NCBI GenBank assembly: GCA_043793345.1
Contig: JAYVXF010000120.1
Span: forward strand, 1-6,574
DNA: 6,574 nucleotides
DNA from: UKL13-2 sp043793345
GTDB lineage: Bacteria > Pseudomonadota > Gammaproteobacteria > Burkholderiales > Usitatibacteraceae
Direction of reading: 5' to 3'
In this document: positions 1 through 6,062 of the stretch, piece by piece
Numbering within the stretch: position 1 is the stretch's first letter
How the letters are laid out: every line of letters starts with the position of its first letter
Made by a program: the position numbers and the translations under genes
The notes under the pieces: model-generated
The model's input: the letters and a program-made list of their open reading frames with translations, nothing else
What the model was told of the DNA's origin: nothing
Databases searched by the model: none

Positions 1-1474
1 GCAAAACGAGTCGTTTACCAATCAATTCAACGGCCAGATTTATGAGCAGCTCTTGTCCCGCGACAAGACCATGAAAATCATCCCCAGTCTTGCCACCAGT
101 TGGAAGCAGACCTCCGCAACCACCTGGATATTCACACTGCGCAAGGGCGTAAAGTGGCACGACGGCTCCAATTTCACGGCTGATGACGTGGTGTTTTCGA
201 TCCTGCGCACGCAAGCGCCCACATCGAACATGAAGGTCTATGGCAACGCGCTGGGTGTGCCGAAAAAAATTGATGATTTCACCATCGAGCTGACGACCCC
301 AGTGCCAAATCCGGTGCTGCCCGATATGGTGGGCAGCGGCAATATTTTCATCATGAATAAAGCCTGGTCGGAAAAAAATAAAGTCACCAAGCCGCAGGAT
401 TTCCAGAACAAGGAAGAAACCTATTCGGTGCGCAACGCCATGGGCACCGGCCCGTTCATGCTCGGCTCGCGCGAACCTGACGTGAAATCGGTGCTGAAGA
501 AAAATCCGAACTGGTGGGGCATCAAGGAAGGAAAATTTGAAGGCAACGTTGATGAGGTGCTGTATCGGCCGATCAAGGATCCCGGCACGCGGGTCGCGGC
601 GCTGTTGTCGGGTGATGTCGATTTCATACTCGACCCGCCGGTGCAGGCGATTGAAAAATTAAAACAGGAAAAAAATCTGAAGGTTTGGGAAGGCCGTGAA
701 AATCGCGTGATTTTCATCGGCATGGATCAGGCGCGTGACGAGTTGCTTTATTCGGACGTGAAAGGCAAAAACCCGTTCAAGGATCGTCGCGTGCGGCTGG
801 CGCTGTATCAGGCGGTCGACGTGAATGCGCTCAAGACAACAGTGATGCGTGGGCTGTCGATACCGACCGCGATCAATCTGCCTGCGCCGAAACAAGCAGG
901 TATTCCGGATGCGATGGACAAGCGCTATCCACTCGATCTGGCTGCTGCCAAAAAACTGCTTGTGGAAGCCGGCTATCCAAATGGCTTCACCGTGACGCTG
1001 GATTGCCCGAATGACCGTTATGTGAATGATGAAAAAATTTGCGTCGCGCTCGCCGGCATGTGGTCAAAAATCGGCGTGACGGTGAAAGTAGCCGCAATTC
1101 CGAAAGCAAATTTTTTCCCGAAGGCGCAAAAGCTCGATACCAGCATGTACATGCTCGGTTGGGGTGGTTCGACCACCGATGCGATATTTACCCTGAAACC
1201 GGTGCTGCATAGCCGTAACGACAAAGGCGCGGGCGAATTTAATTGGGGTAATTATAAAGTCGCCGCGTTTGATGATCTGATCGATAAAGCTGAAGGCGAA
1301 ACGGACGCAAAAAAGCGCCAGGAAATGATCATCAGCGCGATGCAAATGCATCACGATCAGGTGCTGCATATTCCGCTGCATTTGCAAGTGATTCCGTGGG
1401 CCTCTGCCGCGGGTGTGACGGTGGTGCATCGGCCGGACAATTGGCTGGAGACGACTTGGGTGAAGATGAAATAG
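1..1474 (+). CDS. ABC transporter substrate-binding protein, family 5 (peptide/nickel type), 5'-truncated by window edge
   Basis: Periplasmic solute-binding protein of the SBP_bac_5 (DppA/OppA-like) family, expected to deliver a peptide or similar solute to an ABC permease. The frame is open from base 2 to the TAG at 1472-1474, giving 490 visible residues. The visible start (QNESFTNQFNGQIYEQL) aligns with residue 40 onward of the downstream paralogue, so roughly 39 codons, including the signal peptide, lie outside the window. An in-frame TTG at base 53 could be called as a start but falls inside conserved sequence, so it is not the real start. Family-typical stretches are LRKGVKWHDGSNFTADDVVF near the N-terminal side, NAMGTGPF, KNPNWWGIKEG, then NPFKDRRVRLALYQAVD, and a C-terminal IPLHLQVIPWA segment. 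It is clearly homologous along its whole length to the next gene. The substrate cannot be read from the sequence. Family call is firm; transport specificity is unknown. Confidence 0.93.
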   Translation, partial: QNESFTNQFNGQIYEQLLSRDKTMKIIPSLATSWKQTSATTWIFTLRKGVKWHDGSNFTADDVVFSILRTQAPTSNMKVYGNALGVPKKIDDFTIELTTPVPNPVLPDMVGSGNIFIMNKAWSEKNKVTKPQDFQNKEETYSVRNAMGTGPFMLGSREPDVKSVLKKNPNWWGIKEGKFEGNVDEVLYRPIKDPGTRVAALLSGDVDFILDPPVQAIEKLKQEKNLKVWEGRENRVIFIGMDQARDELLYSDVKGKNPFKDRRVRLALYQAVDVNALKTTVMRGLSIPTAINLPAPKQAGIPDAMDKRYPLDLAAAKKLLVEAGYPNGFTVTLDCPNDRYVNDEKICVALAGMWSKIGVTVKVAAIPKANFFPKAQKLDTSMYMLGWGGSTTDAIFTLKPVLHSRNDKGAGEFNWGNYKVAAFDDLIDKAEGETDAKKRQEMIISAMQMHHDQVLHIPLHLQVIPWASAAGVTVVHRPDNWLETTWVKMK

Positions 1475-1547
1475 ATGGTCGTAATGGTCGCTTTGTTTTA
1501 TGCCAATCCGCAGTGCCAAGCGTGCATTCACCGCAACATTCATATCC

Positions 1548-1636
1548 TGTCGTTTCGAACCCGGCTTTATCGGGTGAGAAATCTGCTGTTGGCGATGCAA
1601 GGCAACAGCAGATTTCTCGCTTTGCTCGAAATGACA
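1548..1636. repeat. REP-like inverted repeat between the two binding-protein genes
   Basis: A perfect 16-bp stem, GAGAAATCTGCTGTTG at 1576-1591 against its complement at 1603-1618, encloses an 11-nt loop. The outer arms also match: TGTCGTTTCGA at 1548-1558 against TCGAAATGACA at 1626-1636, with one mismatch. The left arm carries an extra internal mini-hairpin, CCCG at 1560-1563 and CGGG at 1571-1574. The core resembles the longer hairpin at 4271-4346, so the two belong to one dispersed family. At RNA level it could attenuate or stabilise a transcript covering both binding-protein genes. There is no T-tract directly after the stem, so it is not a classical terminator. Confidence 0.8.
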
Positions 1637-1670
1637 TCTCTTTTATGGTGACCGACTCAAATTCTTGAAA

Positions 1671-1676
1671 AGGGGG
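1671..1676 (+). promoter_or_regulatory. Ribosome binding site of second binding protein
   Basis: AGGGGG lies 5 nt before the ATG at 1682 and only 2 nt before the in-frame GTG at 1679. The spacing favours the ATG as the start. Confidence 0.55.
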
Positions 1677-1681
1677 ACGTG

Positions 1682-3268
1682 ATGAATTTTCGACTTCTGA
1701 TTATTTGTTTTGCACTTTCTTGCACCGCAATCGCGGACGCCAAAAATTTCCGCTGGTCTTCGCGAGGCGATGCCGCTACCTTAGACCCGCACAGCCAGAA
1801 CGAGAACTTCAGTAACGGCATCAACAATCTCGTGTACGAGTATCTGGTTAACCGCGACCGCCAGACGTTCTCAAAATTTGTTCCGGCACTCGCCCTATCG
1901 TGGACCAATACCGGCCCGCTCACTTGGGTGTTCAAGCTGCGCCAGGGCGTGAAGTTTCACGATGGCACGCCGTTCACCGCCGACGATGTGGTGTTTTCCT
2001 TCAATCGCGCGCGTGAATCAACGGTCACGTTCAGGCTTTACTCAACACAGTCGGGAATAGCGAAAAAAATCGACGACTACACGGTCGAATTCACGACGCC
2101 GGTGCCCAACCCCGTGATGCTCGACACCGTCAATAGCATCATGATCATGAGCAAGGCATGGTGTGAAAAAAATGGTGTGGTGAAGCCGCTCGACTACATC
2201 AAGAAGGAAGAATCTTTCGCCACCCGCAATGCGATGGGCACCGGGCCCTACAAACTGGTGGCGTGGGAGCAGGGCATCAAAATTCTGCACAGGAAAAATC
2301 CCGACTGGTGGGGCATCAAAGCAGGCGAATACACCGGCAATATCGACACCATCGACTACCGGCCAATCGCCAATGATGCCACGCGCATGGCGGCCCTGAA
2401 AACTGGCGAGATCGATTTTGTACTCGATCCGTCGGTGCAGGACGTGCTGCGCTTGCGCGACGACGCCGACATAAAAATCTGGGAAGGTCAGGAGCAGCGA
2501 CTGATCTACATTGGCGTCGATCAGGCGCGAAATGAGCTGCTGTATTCGGACGTGAAGGGTAAAAATCCATTCAAGGACAAGCGGGTTCGGCTCGCCATGT
2601 ATCAAGCCATCGATATCAATGCGCTGAAATCCGCCGTGATGCGCGGCCTATCCATTCCCACCGGAATCCCGCTGCCTGCGGGTACTGGTGCAGGTGTGCC
2701 CATTGAGATGGAAAAGCGCCATCCGTTTGATCCAGGGATGGCGAAAAGGCTGCTCGCCGACGCGGGCTATCCGAATGGTTTCGGTTTCACACTGCATTGC
2801 CCTAATGATCGTTACGTGAACGACGAAAAAATCTGCGTGGCGATTGCGGCGATGTGGGCGCGTGTCGGCCTGAAGGTGCGGGTCGAGACGATGACCAAGG
2901 CGAATTTTTTCCCCAAGGTGCTAAAGCGTGACACCAGTGTGTTCCTCACGGGCTGGGGTGGCGGTGCGACCGATGCGATTTTTATTTTGAAGCCGGTGAT
3001 GCACAGCCGCGATAGCAAGGGTGCGGGTGATTCCAATTACGGTGACGCCAAAAACGTCGAGCTCGATACGCTGATCGATAAGCTCGAAGGCGAAATGAAT
3101 TTGGTTGAGCGGCAAAAAATGATCAACAGCGCCACCAAACTCATGCAGGATGAAGTACACGTGATTCCGCTGCATCGGCAGGTGATCCCGTGGGCGTCAC
3201 GGAAAAATGTGACGGTGTTGCATCGACCGAATAATCTTCCCGACTTGCATTGGGTGGTGATTAAGTAA
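1682..3268 (+). CDS. ABC transporter substrate-binding protein, family 5 (peptide/nickel type)
   Basis: Complete 528-residue periplasmic binding protein of the SBP_bac_5 family. The N-terminus is a Sec signal peptide: a hydrophobic stretch LLIICFALSC followed by TAIADA, with likely signal peptidase I cleavage after ADA, before KNFRWSS. The Cys in ALSC is not in a good lipobox context, so a lipoprotein is less likely. The mature protein has the usual opening with LDPHSQNE, the family signature around residues 86-109 (LRQGVKFHDGTPFTADDVVF), NAMGTGPY, KNPDWWGIKAG, and NPFKDKRVRLAMYQAID in the second lobe. By eye well over half of the residues match the upstream gene, with only short indels, so the pair arose by tandem duplication. 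The ATG at 1682 is chosen over the adjacent GTG at 1679 on ribosome-site spacing. No permease or ATPase gene follows, because the next genes are convergent; the transport partners must be upstream or elsewhere. The ligand is unknown. Confidence 0.94.
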   Translation: MNFRLLIICFALSCTAIADAKNFRWSSRGDAATLDPHSQNENFSNGINNLVYEYLVNRDRQTFSKFVPALALSWTNTGPLTWVFKLRQGVKFHDGTPFTADDVVFSFNRARESTVTFRLYSTQSGIAKKIDDYTVEFTTPVPNPVMLDTVNSIMIMSKAWCEKNGVVKPLDYIKKEESFATRNAMGTGPYKLVAWEQGIKILHRKNPDWWGIKAGEYTGNIDTIDYRPIANDATRMAALKTGEIDFVLDPSVQDVLRLRDDADIKIWEGQEQRLIYIGVDQARNELLYSDVKGKNPFKDKRVRLAMYQAIDINALKSAVMRGLSIPTGIPLPAGTGAGVPIEMEKRHPFDPGMAKRLLADAGYPNGFGFTLHCPNDRYVNDEKICVAIAAMWARVGLKVRVETMTKANFFPKVLKRDTSVFLTGWGGGATDAIFILKPVMHSRDSKGAGDSNYGDAKNVELDTLIDKLEGEMNLVERQKMINSATKLMQDEVHVIPLHRQVIPWASRKNVTVLHRPNNLPDLHWVVIK

Positions 3269-3303
3269 CGCCGTATTTCGGGCTAGTGTGAAAGCAAAAC
3301 ACC

Positions 3304-3355
3304 AGCACCGGCGCGGTTCATGGCACGAAAAGGCCTGAAAAGCCGCGCCAGTGCT
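3304..3355. terminator. Hairpin between convergent genes, probable terminator
   Basis: A stem of 15 positions, 3304-3318 against 3341-3355, with one C/A mismatch and one G-T wobble, is very GC-rich (GGCGCGG against CCGCGCC). The loop is 22 nt. It lies between the stop of the second binding protein (3268) and the stop of phhA, and its right arm overlaps the phhA stop codon (3354-3356). On the minus strand the stem is followed by a T-rich stretch (GGTGTTTTGC), fitting termination of the phhA transcript. On the plus strand no T-tract follows, so it may work weakly or only as a 3'-end protector there. Confidence 0.55.
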
Positions 3356-4187
3356 AGAGTTTCACCAGTTTATCGTCCGGAAACAACGCATTTGCAGCGA
3401 TGTCTTGTCGTTGCTTCAACTGCACATAATGCGGCGTGAAATCCGGCGCAGTCGCGTCGAACAACTCCTGAAAACTATCGATCACGAAATAAGTTTCCTG
3501 AAACGTGTCGATCTTGTATTTCGATTGCATCACGCGCAGCAATTCAAATTTAATGCGATTCGGTTTATCGCTTTCCACGCAATAAGGTAATTCACCCGCC
3601 GACGAAAGTGTGCCTGCGCCATAGCTACGCAAACCTTTCGCGGTGCGAATCAAGCCAAACTCCACCGTGTACCAGTAGAGCCGCGCCAGATAATCGAGCG
3701 CGTCGAGACCTTTGGCCTTCACGCCACCTTTGCCGTAGGCCTCCAGGTAATCAGCAAAAAAGTTATTGAACAATAACGGCACGTGGCCAAAAAAATCGTG
3801 AAAAATATCCGGCTCGACGATGTAGTCGAATTCTGCCGGCGACCGCAGCCACACCGATACCGGGAAACGGCGATTGGCCAGATGCGTGAAAAACACCTCG
3901 TCCGGAATCAGGCCAGGCACGGCCACCAACATCCAGCGCGTGGCTGGAAAAAGCTTGGCGTTGATCTCGTCAAAATGCGGAATGCCTGCGCCGAATTTCA
4001 GTGTGGCCAAGGTGGTGATGAACTCCTCGCACGCGTACTGCGGCACCAGCGCCGACTGGCGCGCGTAGAGACGTTTCCACAAATCCTGTTCAGCCGCGGT
4101 GTAGCGCGAATAGTCTTGCAGCACCGTGTAGTCCGGTCGCATTTGCGAATAGTCACCGCGCAGCGCGTGATCGGTTTGGCCGGCCAT
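3354..4187 (-). CDS. phhA: Phenylalanine 4-monooxygenase (phenylalanine hydroxylase)
   Basis: Cytosolic, pterin-dependent non-haem iron enzyme that hydroxylates phenylalanine to tyrosine with O2 and a tetrahydropterin, feeding the homogentisate pathway. The 277 residues match the usual length of bacterial single-domain enzymes, with no ACT regulatory domain. The iron ligands are all visible: His130 and His135 in PDIFHDFFGHVPLL, and Glu176 in YWYTVEFGLI. The upstream stretch FPVSVWLRSPAEFDY and the later SYGAGTLSSAGE and FQETYFVIDSF are family hallmarks. The ATG at 4185-4187 gives an N-terminus (HALRGDYS) that fits the proteobacterial type; a weak AAGG lies 10 nt upstream. A second Met at residue 16 is a less likely start. 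It is the last gene of the minus-strand group, behind the fumarylacetoacetase, separated from it by a repeat-filled 166-bp gap. The helper dehydratase (phhB) is not in the window. Confidence 0.95.
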   Translation of the reverse strand: MAGQTDHALRGDYSQMRPDYTVLQDYSRYTAAEQDLWKRLYARQSALVPQYACEEFITTLATLKFGAGIPHFDEINAKLFPATRWMLVAVPGLIPDEVFFTHLANRRFPVSVWLRSPAEFDYIVEPDIFHDFFGHVPLLFNNFFADYLEAYGKGGVKAKGLDALDYLARLYWYTVEFGLIRTAKGLRSYGAGTLSSAGELPYCVESDKPNRIKFELLRVMQSKYKIDTFQETYFVIDSFQELFDATAPDFTPHYVQLKQRQDIAANALFPDDKLVKL

Positions 4188-4207
4188 TATTGCGACGCCT
4201 TATGCCT

Positions 4208-4291
4208 GTCATCTCGACGCAACGGTTTGTCATCCCGAAGAAAAAGTTTGCCATCGCGACGAAAAAAGTTGTCATCTCGACGCAAAGCGGA
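4208..4291. repeat. Four tandem 21-bp units
   Basis: Units at 4208-4228, 4229-4249, 4250-4270 and 4271-4291 follow the pattern G-T/C-CATC-N-CGA-C/A-G with an A-rich or GTT end, exactly 21 bp each with no gaps. The last unit is the outer part of the left arm of the hairpin at 4271-4346. The array therefore looks like amplification of one end of that palindrome. It lies in the 166-bp gap between fumarylacetoacetase and phhA, just upstream of the phhA ribosome site. Confidence 0.8.
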
Positions 4292-4346
4292 GAGATCTGC
4301 TTTTGGTCCACCAACAGCAGATCTCTCCGCTTCGCGTCGAGATGAC
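4271..4346. repeat. Long near-perfect palindrome (REP-like hairpin) between fumarylacetoacetase gene and phhA
   Basis: The left arm at 4271-4301 and the right arm at 4316-4346 pair at 30 of 31 positions (one A/C mismatch at 4284). Inside, TTGG at 4303-4306 pairs with CCAA at 4311-4314 around a TCCA tetraloop. It begins 7 nt after the fumarylacetoacetase stop codon on the minus strand, so it would form directly behind that gene in mRNA. It may act as a transcript stabiliser, attenuator or partial terminator within the operon. The core (GAGAGATCTGCT) is related to the element at 1548-1636. Confidence 0.85.
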
Positions 4347-4353
4347 AGTTTTA

Positions 4354-5364
4354 TCATGACCCTGCCTTCGAAAGTTTATTTTTGATCGAGCCAAAAATCG
4401 TCTCGCCGTGATGGTCAAACATATCGATTTCAACTTCATCGCCGAACTTCAAAAATTCTTCTTTCGCCGCACCGAGTTCGACTTGTTCGACCAGACGCTT
4501 TTCCATGATGCAGGCAAAGCCGGTGGTCTTGTCGTGGTTTGAAACGGTGCCCGAGCCGATCAGCGTGCCCGCCATGAGTGGCCGTGTTTTGGCGGCATGG
4601 GCGATCAAATCGTAGAGCGAAAACGTCATGTCGTCGGCTGCGTTGGGATTACCAAACCATTCACCCCGTACGTGGCAAACGAGACGGTAATCGAGCTTGC
4701 CCGCGCCCTTCTCGTCGCCCCACGCGCCACCCAATTCGTCAGGGGTGACGGCGACCGGTGAGAGCGCATTCAGACCTTTGCCGTTGACGAAACCAAATCC
4801 CTTGGCGAGCTCGGCGGGAATTAATTTGCGGTAAGAAATATCGTTGATGAGCACCACCAGCCGCACTGCGTCTGCACACTCGGCAGGGGACGCACCCATT
4901 TTCACGTCACCAATAATGACACCGACTTCACCTTCCAGATCCACGCCCCAGTCCTCGGAAAGCACTTCAATGTCGTCACGCGGCCCGAGCATTGAATCAC
5001 CACCGCCTTGGTACATCAGCGGATTGGTGTAAAAACTTTCCGGCACCGTGTCGCTGCGCGCGCGCCTCACCCGCTCGACGTGCGAGAGATAAGCCGAGCC
5101 ATCGAGCCATTGATGCGTGCGCGGCAGCGGCGCGGCCACTTTGCCTTCACGCAGCGCTTGCTGGAAATCAATGATGGGCCGGTCAGTGCCGCAGTTGATC
5201 GCTTCAAATTCGTTGAGCAACGTGCGTTCCACCGCGTGCCAGTGTTCGAGCGCGTATTGCATGGTTGGCGCAATGTCGGTGACGGCGACTGCGTGCGTCA
5301 AATTTTCATCGACGAGTAACAACGTGCCGTCGGGGGTGGGGCCTTTCAAAGAGGCGAGTTTCAT
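4354..5364 (-). CDS. fahA: Fumarylacetoacetate hydrolase (fumarylacetoacetase family)
   Basis: Predicted to hydrolyse 4-fumarylacetoacetate to fumarate and acetoacetate, the last step of tyrosine/homogentisate breakdown, in the cytosol with a divalent metal. With the start used here the protein has 336 residues. The FAH-fold metal site is visible: the two glutamates of DLEGEVGVIIGDV (144 and 146) and the aspartate of VVLINDISYRKL (175). KGFGFVNGKGLNALSPVAVT and the C-terminal GTLIGSGTVSN are typical of the family. Two ATGs compete. The one at 5368-5370 is only 2 nt from the AGGAG at 5373-5377, while the one at 5362-5364 is 8 nt away and yields the common N-terminus MKLASLK, so the inner one is chosen. 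FAH-fold proteins include other hydrolases and decarboxylases, but hmgA and phhA next door make fumarylacetoacetase the best reading. Its promoter is not evident; it may depend on read-through from hmgA across the repeat region. Confidence 0.9.
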   Translation of the reverse strand: MKLASLKGPTPDGTLLLVDENLTHAVAVTDIAPTMQYALEHWHAVERTLLNEFEAINCGTDRPIIDFQQALREGKVAAPLPRTHQWLDGSAYLSHVERVRRARSDTVPESFYTNPLMYQGGGDSMLGPRDDIEVLSEDWGVDLEGEVGVIIGDVKMGASPAECADAVRLVVLINDISYRKLIPAELAKGFGFVNGKGLNALSPVAVTPDELGGAWGDEKGAGKLDYRLVCHVRGEWFGNPNAADDMTFSLYDLIAHAAKTRPLMAGTLIGSGTVSNHDKTTGFACIMEKRLVEQVELGAAKEEFLKFGDEVEIDMFDHHGETIFGSIKNKLSKAGS

Positions 5365-5369
5365 TTGCA

Positions 5370-6020
5370 TTACTCCTGTTTTTCTTGTCCTTCGACAGGC
5401 TCAGGACGAACGGATGATATTTTTTCCGTTTGGGGTGAGGATGATTTTTTTTCCGTTTGCGGTGAGGATGATATTTTTTGCGTTTGGGGTGAGGATGATT
5501 TTTTTTCCGTTTGGGGTGAGCCTGTCGAACCATCAAACAGCGCGGGACGAGCAAGTGAAACTTTCACCGTTTGCGGTGAGCTTGTCGAACCATCAAACAG
5601 CGCGGGACGAGCAAGTGAAGTTTTCACCGTTCGTGGTGAGCCTGTCGAACCATCAAAGGGTTCGGGAAAAGCCGATGAAATTTTCACCGTTCGTGGTGAG
5701 CCTGTCGAACCACCGGGAGGCTGCGGCGGCATCAAGGATTGCGAGCGGTTTTGTGCCAAGCGCGATACCTCATCCCAATCACCACGCATCATTGCTTCTT
5801 TTTTCTTGCGACTCCACCCTTTGATGCGCCGCTCCATTTCAAGCGCCTCCCGCCGCGTCGTGAAATGCGCCGAGAATGCCAATTCTATGGGCAGGCGTGA
5901 CGCCATGTAGCCGTCAATTTTTCCTGTCTGATGCATGGCGATTCGTCGTTCCAGATTGTCGGTGTGACCAGTGTAATAGGAGTCATCATTGCAGGTGAGA
6001 ATATAGACCCAGAATGACAT
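5370..6020 (-). CDS. GIY-YIG nuclease-like protein with repeat-encoded C-terminal tail
   Basis: Small single-domain GIY-YIG protein of the UPF0213/YhbQ-like type, a predicted metal-dependent DNA endonuclease of unknown target. With the ATG at 6018-6020 it has 216 residues. The domain is residues 1-91: VYI (5-7), YYTG (16-19), NLERR (22-26), His30, the likely catalytic Glu63 in EMERRIKGWSRKKKEA, and GDWDEVSRLA at the end. This start places an AGGA 11 nt upstream; a further 26 in-frame residues upstream (from 6098) are repeat-encoded and overlap hmgA, so they are excluded. From about residue 102 the frame runs through tandem DNA repeats and gives three 20-residue units (GSTGSPRTVK type) and then 9-residue units (SSSPQTEKK type). 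This low-complexity tail is probably a by-product of repeat growth, since family members normally end near residue 90-100. The stop TAA (5370-5372) overlaps the outer ATG of the fumarylacetoacetase gene. The gene interrupts the hmgA-fahA-phhA group. Confidence 0.85.
   Translation of the reverse strand: MSFWVYILTCNDDSYYTGHTDNLERRIAMHQTGKIDGYMASRLPIELAFSAHFTTRREALEMERRIKGWSRKKKEAMMRGDWDEVSRLAQNRSQSLMPPQPPGGSTGSPRTVKISSAFPEPFDGSTGSPRTVKTSLARPALFDGSTSSPQTVKVSLARPALFDGSTGSPQTEKKSSSPQTQKISSSPQTEKKSSSPQTEKISSVRPEPVEGQEKQE
5373..5377 (-). promoter_or_regulatory. Ribosome binding site deciding the fumarylacetoacetase start
   Basis: AGGAG on the minus strand is 8 nt before the ATG at 5364 and 2 nt before the ATG at 5370. 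The 8-nt spacing supports initiation at 5364. Confidence 0.7.
5388..5413 (-). repeat. 26-bp REP-like repeat, inner copy
   Basis: TCCTTCGACAGGCTCAGGAC and its following six bases are identical to 6037-6062 and in the same orientation. The sequence is imperfectly palindromic (TTCG near one end, CGAA near the other). It is inverted relative to the GTGAGCCTGTCGAACC elements of the adjacent tandem array. On the minus strand it encodes the RPEPVEG part of the GIY-YIG tail, a peptide often seen where such repeats are translated. Confidence 0.85.
5414..5520. repeat. Tandem array of four 27-bp units
   Basis: Units at 5414-5440, 5441-5467, 5468-5494 and 5495-5520 (the last merges into the 60-bp array) follow ATGAT-A/T-TTTTTT-C/G-CGTTTG-G/C-GGTGAGG. 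Each unit matches the final 27 bases of the neighbouring 60-bp unit, so it looks like a 33-bp deletion derivative that was then amplified. On the minus strand they encode SSSPQTEKK-like nonapeptides. Confidence 0.9.
5521..5715. repeat. Tandem array of three 60-bp units plus a partial fourth
   Basis: Full units are 5521-5580, 5581-5640 and 5641-5700; a fourth begins at 5701 with CCTGTCGAACCA and then diverges into the GIY-YIG coding region. Units 1 and 2 differ at only a few bases, unit 3 at more. Each junction contains CCGTTCGTGGTGAGCCTGTC followed by GAACCA, the REP-like palindrome inverted relative to the copies at 5388 and 6037. The segment between palindromes is conserved rather than variable. 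Confidence 0.92.
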
Positions 6021-6036
6021 CGTCAGTATTTTCCTA

Positions 6037-6062
6037 TCCTTCGACAGGCTCAGGACGAACGG
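6037..6062 (-). repeat. 26-bp REP-like repeat, outer copy, overlapping the hmgA stop codon
   Basis: Identical to 5388-5413. It sits between hmgA and the GIY-YIG gene. The hmgA stop codon TGA (6050-6052 on the minus strand) and the last few sense codons lie inside it. The 29 bases between the hmgA stop and the GIY-YIG start hold the rest of the repeat and the AGGA ribosome site. Confidence 0.85.

Larger units (their letters stand above)
5388..6062 (-). mobile_element. Putative repeat-nuclease unit bounded by 26-bp direct repeats
   Basis: The GIY-YIG gene and its tandem array lie between identical 26-bp repeats at 5388-5413 and 6037-6062, inside what is otherwise an aromatic catabolism gene group. 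The array is made of inverted copies of the same repeat. This arrangement resembles in outline the REP-RAYT pairing of a repeat with its own DNA-processing enzyme, but here the enzyme is a GIY-YIG protein. Mobility is inferred from the layout only; no transposase, and no target-site duplication beyond the repeats themselves, is seen. Confidence 0.35.

Noticed and set aside
53..55. TTG as start of the first binding protein
   Set aside because: The frame is open and conserved upstream to the window edge, matching the paralogue, so the true start lies outside.
1064..1600. Minus-strand open frames of 100-190 codons opposite the binding-protein genes (also 2042-2605)
   Set aside because: They are antisense to strongly conserved coding sequence, His/Arg-rich as expected for shadow frames, with no domain match recognised.
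1396..1668. Plus-strand open frame overlapping the end of the first binding protein and the intergenic palindrome
   Set aside because: It overlaps the conserved C-terminus of the binding protein out of frame and then translates the inverted repeat; no recognisable features.
3783..4385. Plus-strand 200-residue open frame with SSRRKSL-like repeats
   Set aside because: It is antisense to phhA and runs through the 21-bp units and the hairpin; no domain, composition typical of a shadow frame.
5414..5715. CRISPR array
   Set aside because: Units are conserved over their full length with no variable spacers, and no cas gene is present.
5365..5910. Long plus-strand open frames across the repeat array with GEPVEPSN-like repeats
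   Set aside because: They arise because 60-bp and 27-bp units keep any stop-free frame open. They lie antisense to the GIY-YIG gene, have no recognisable domain and are typical translations of this repeat type.
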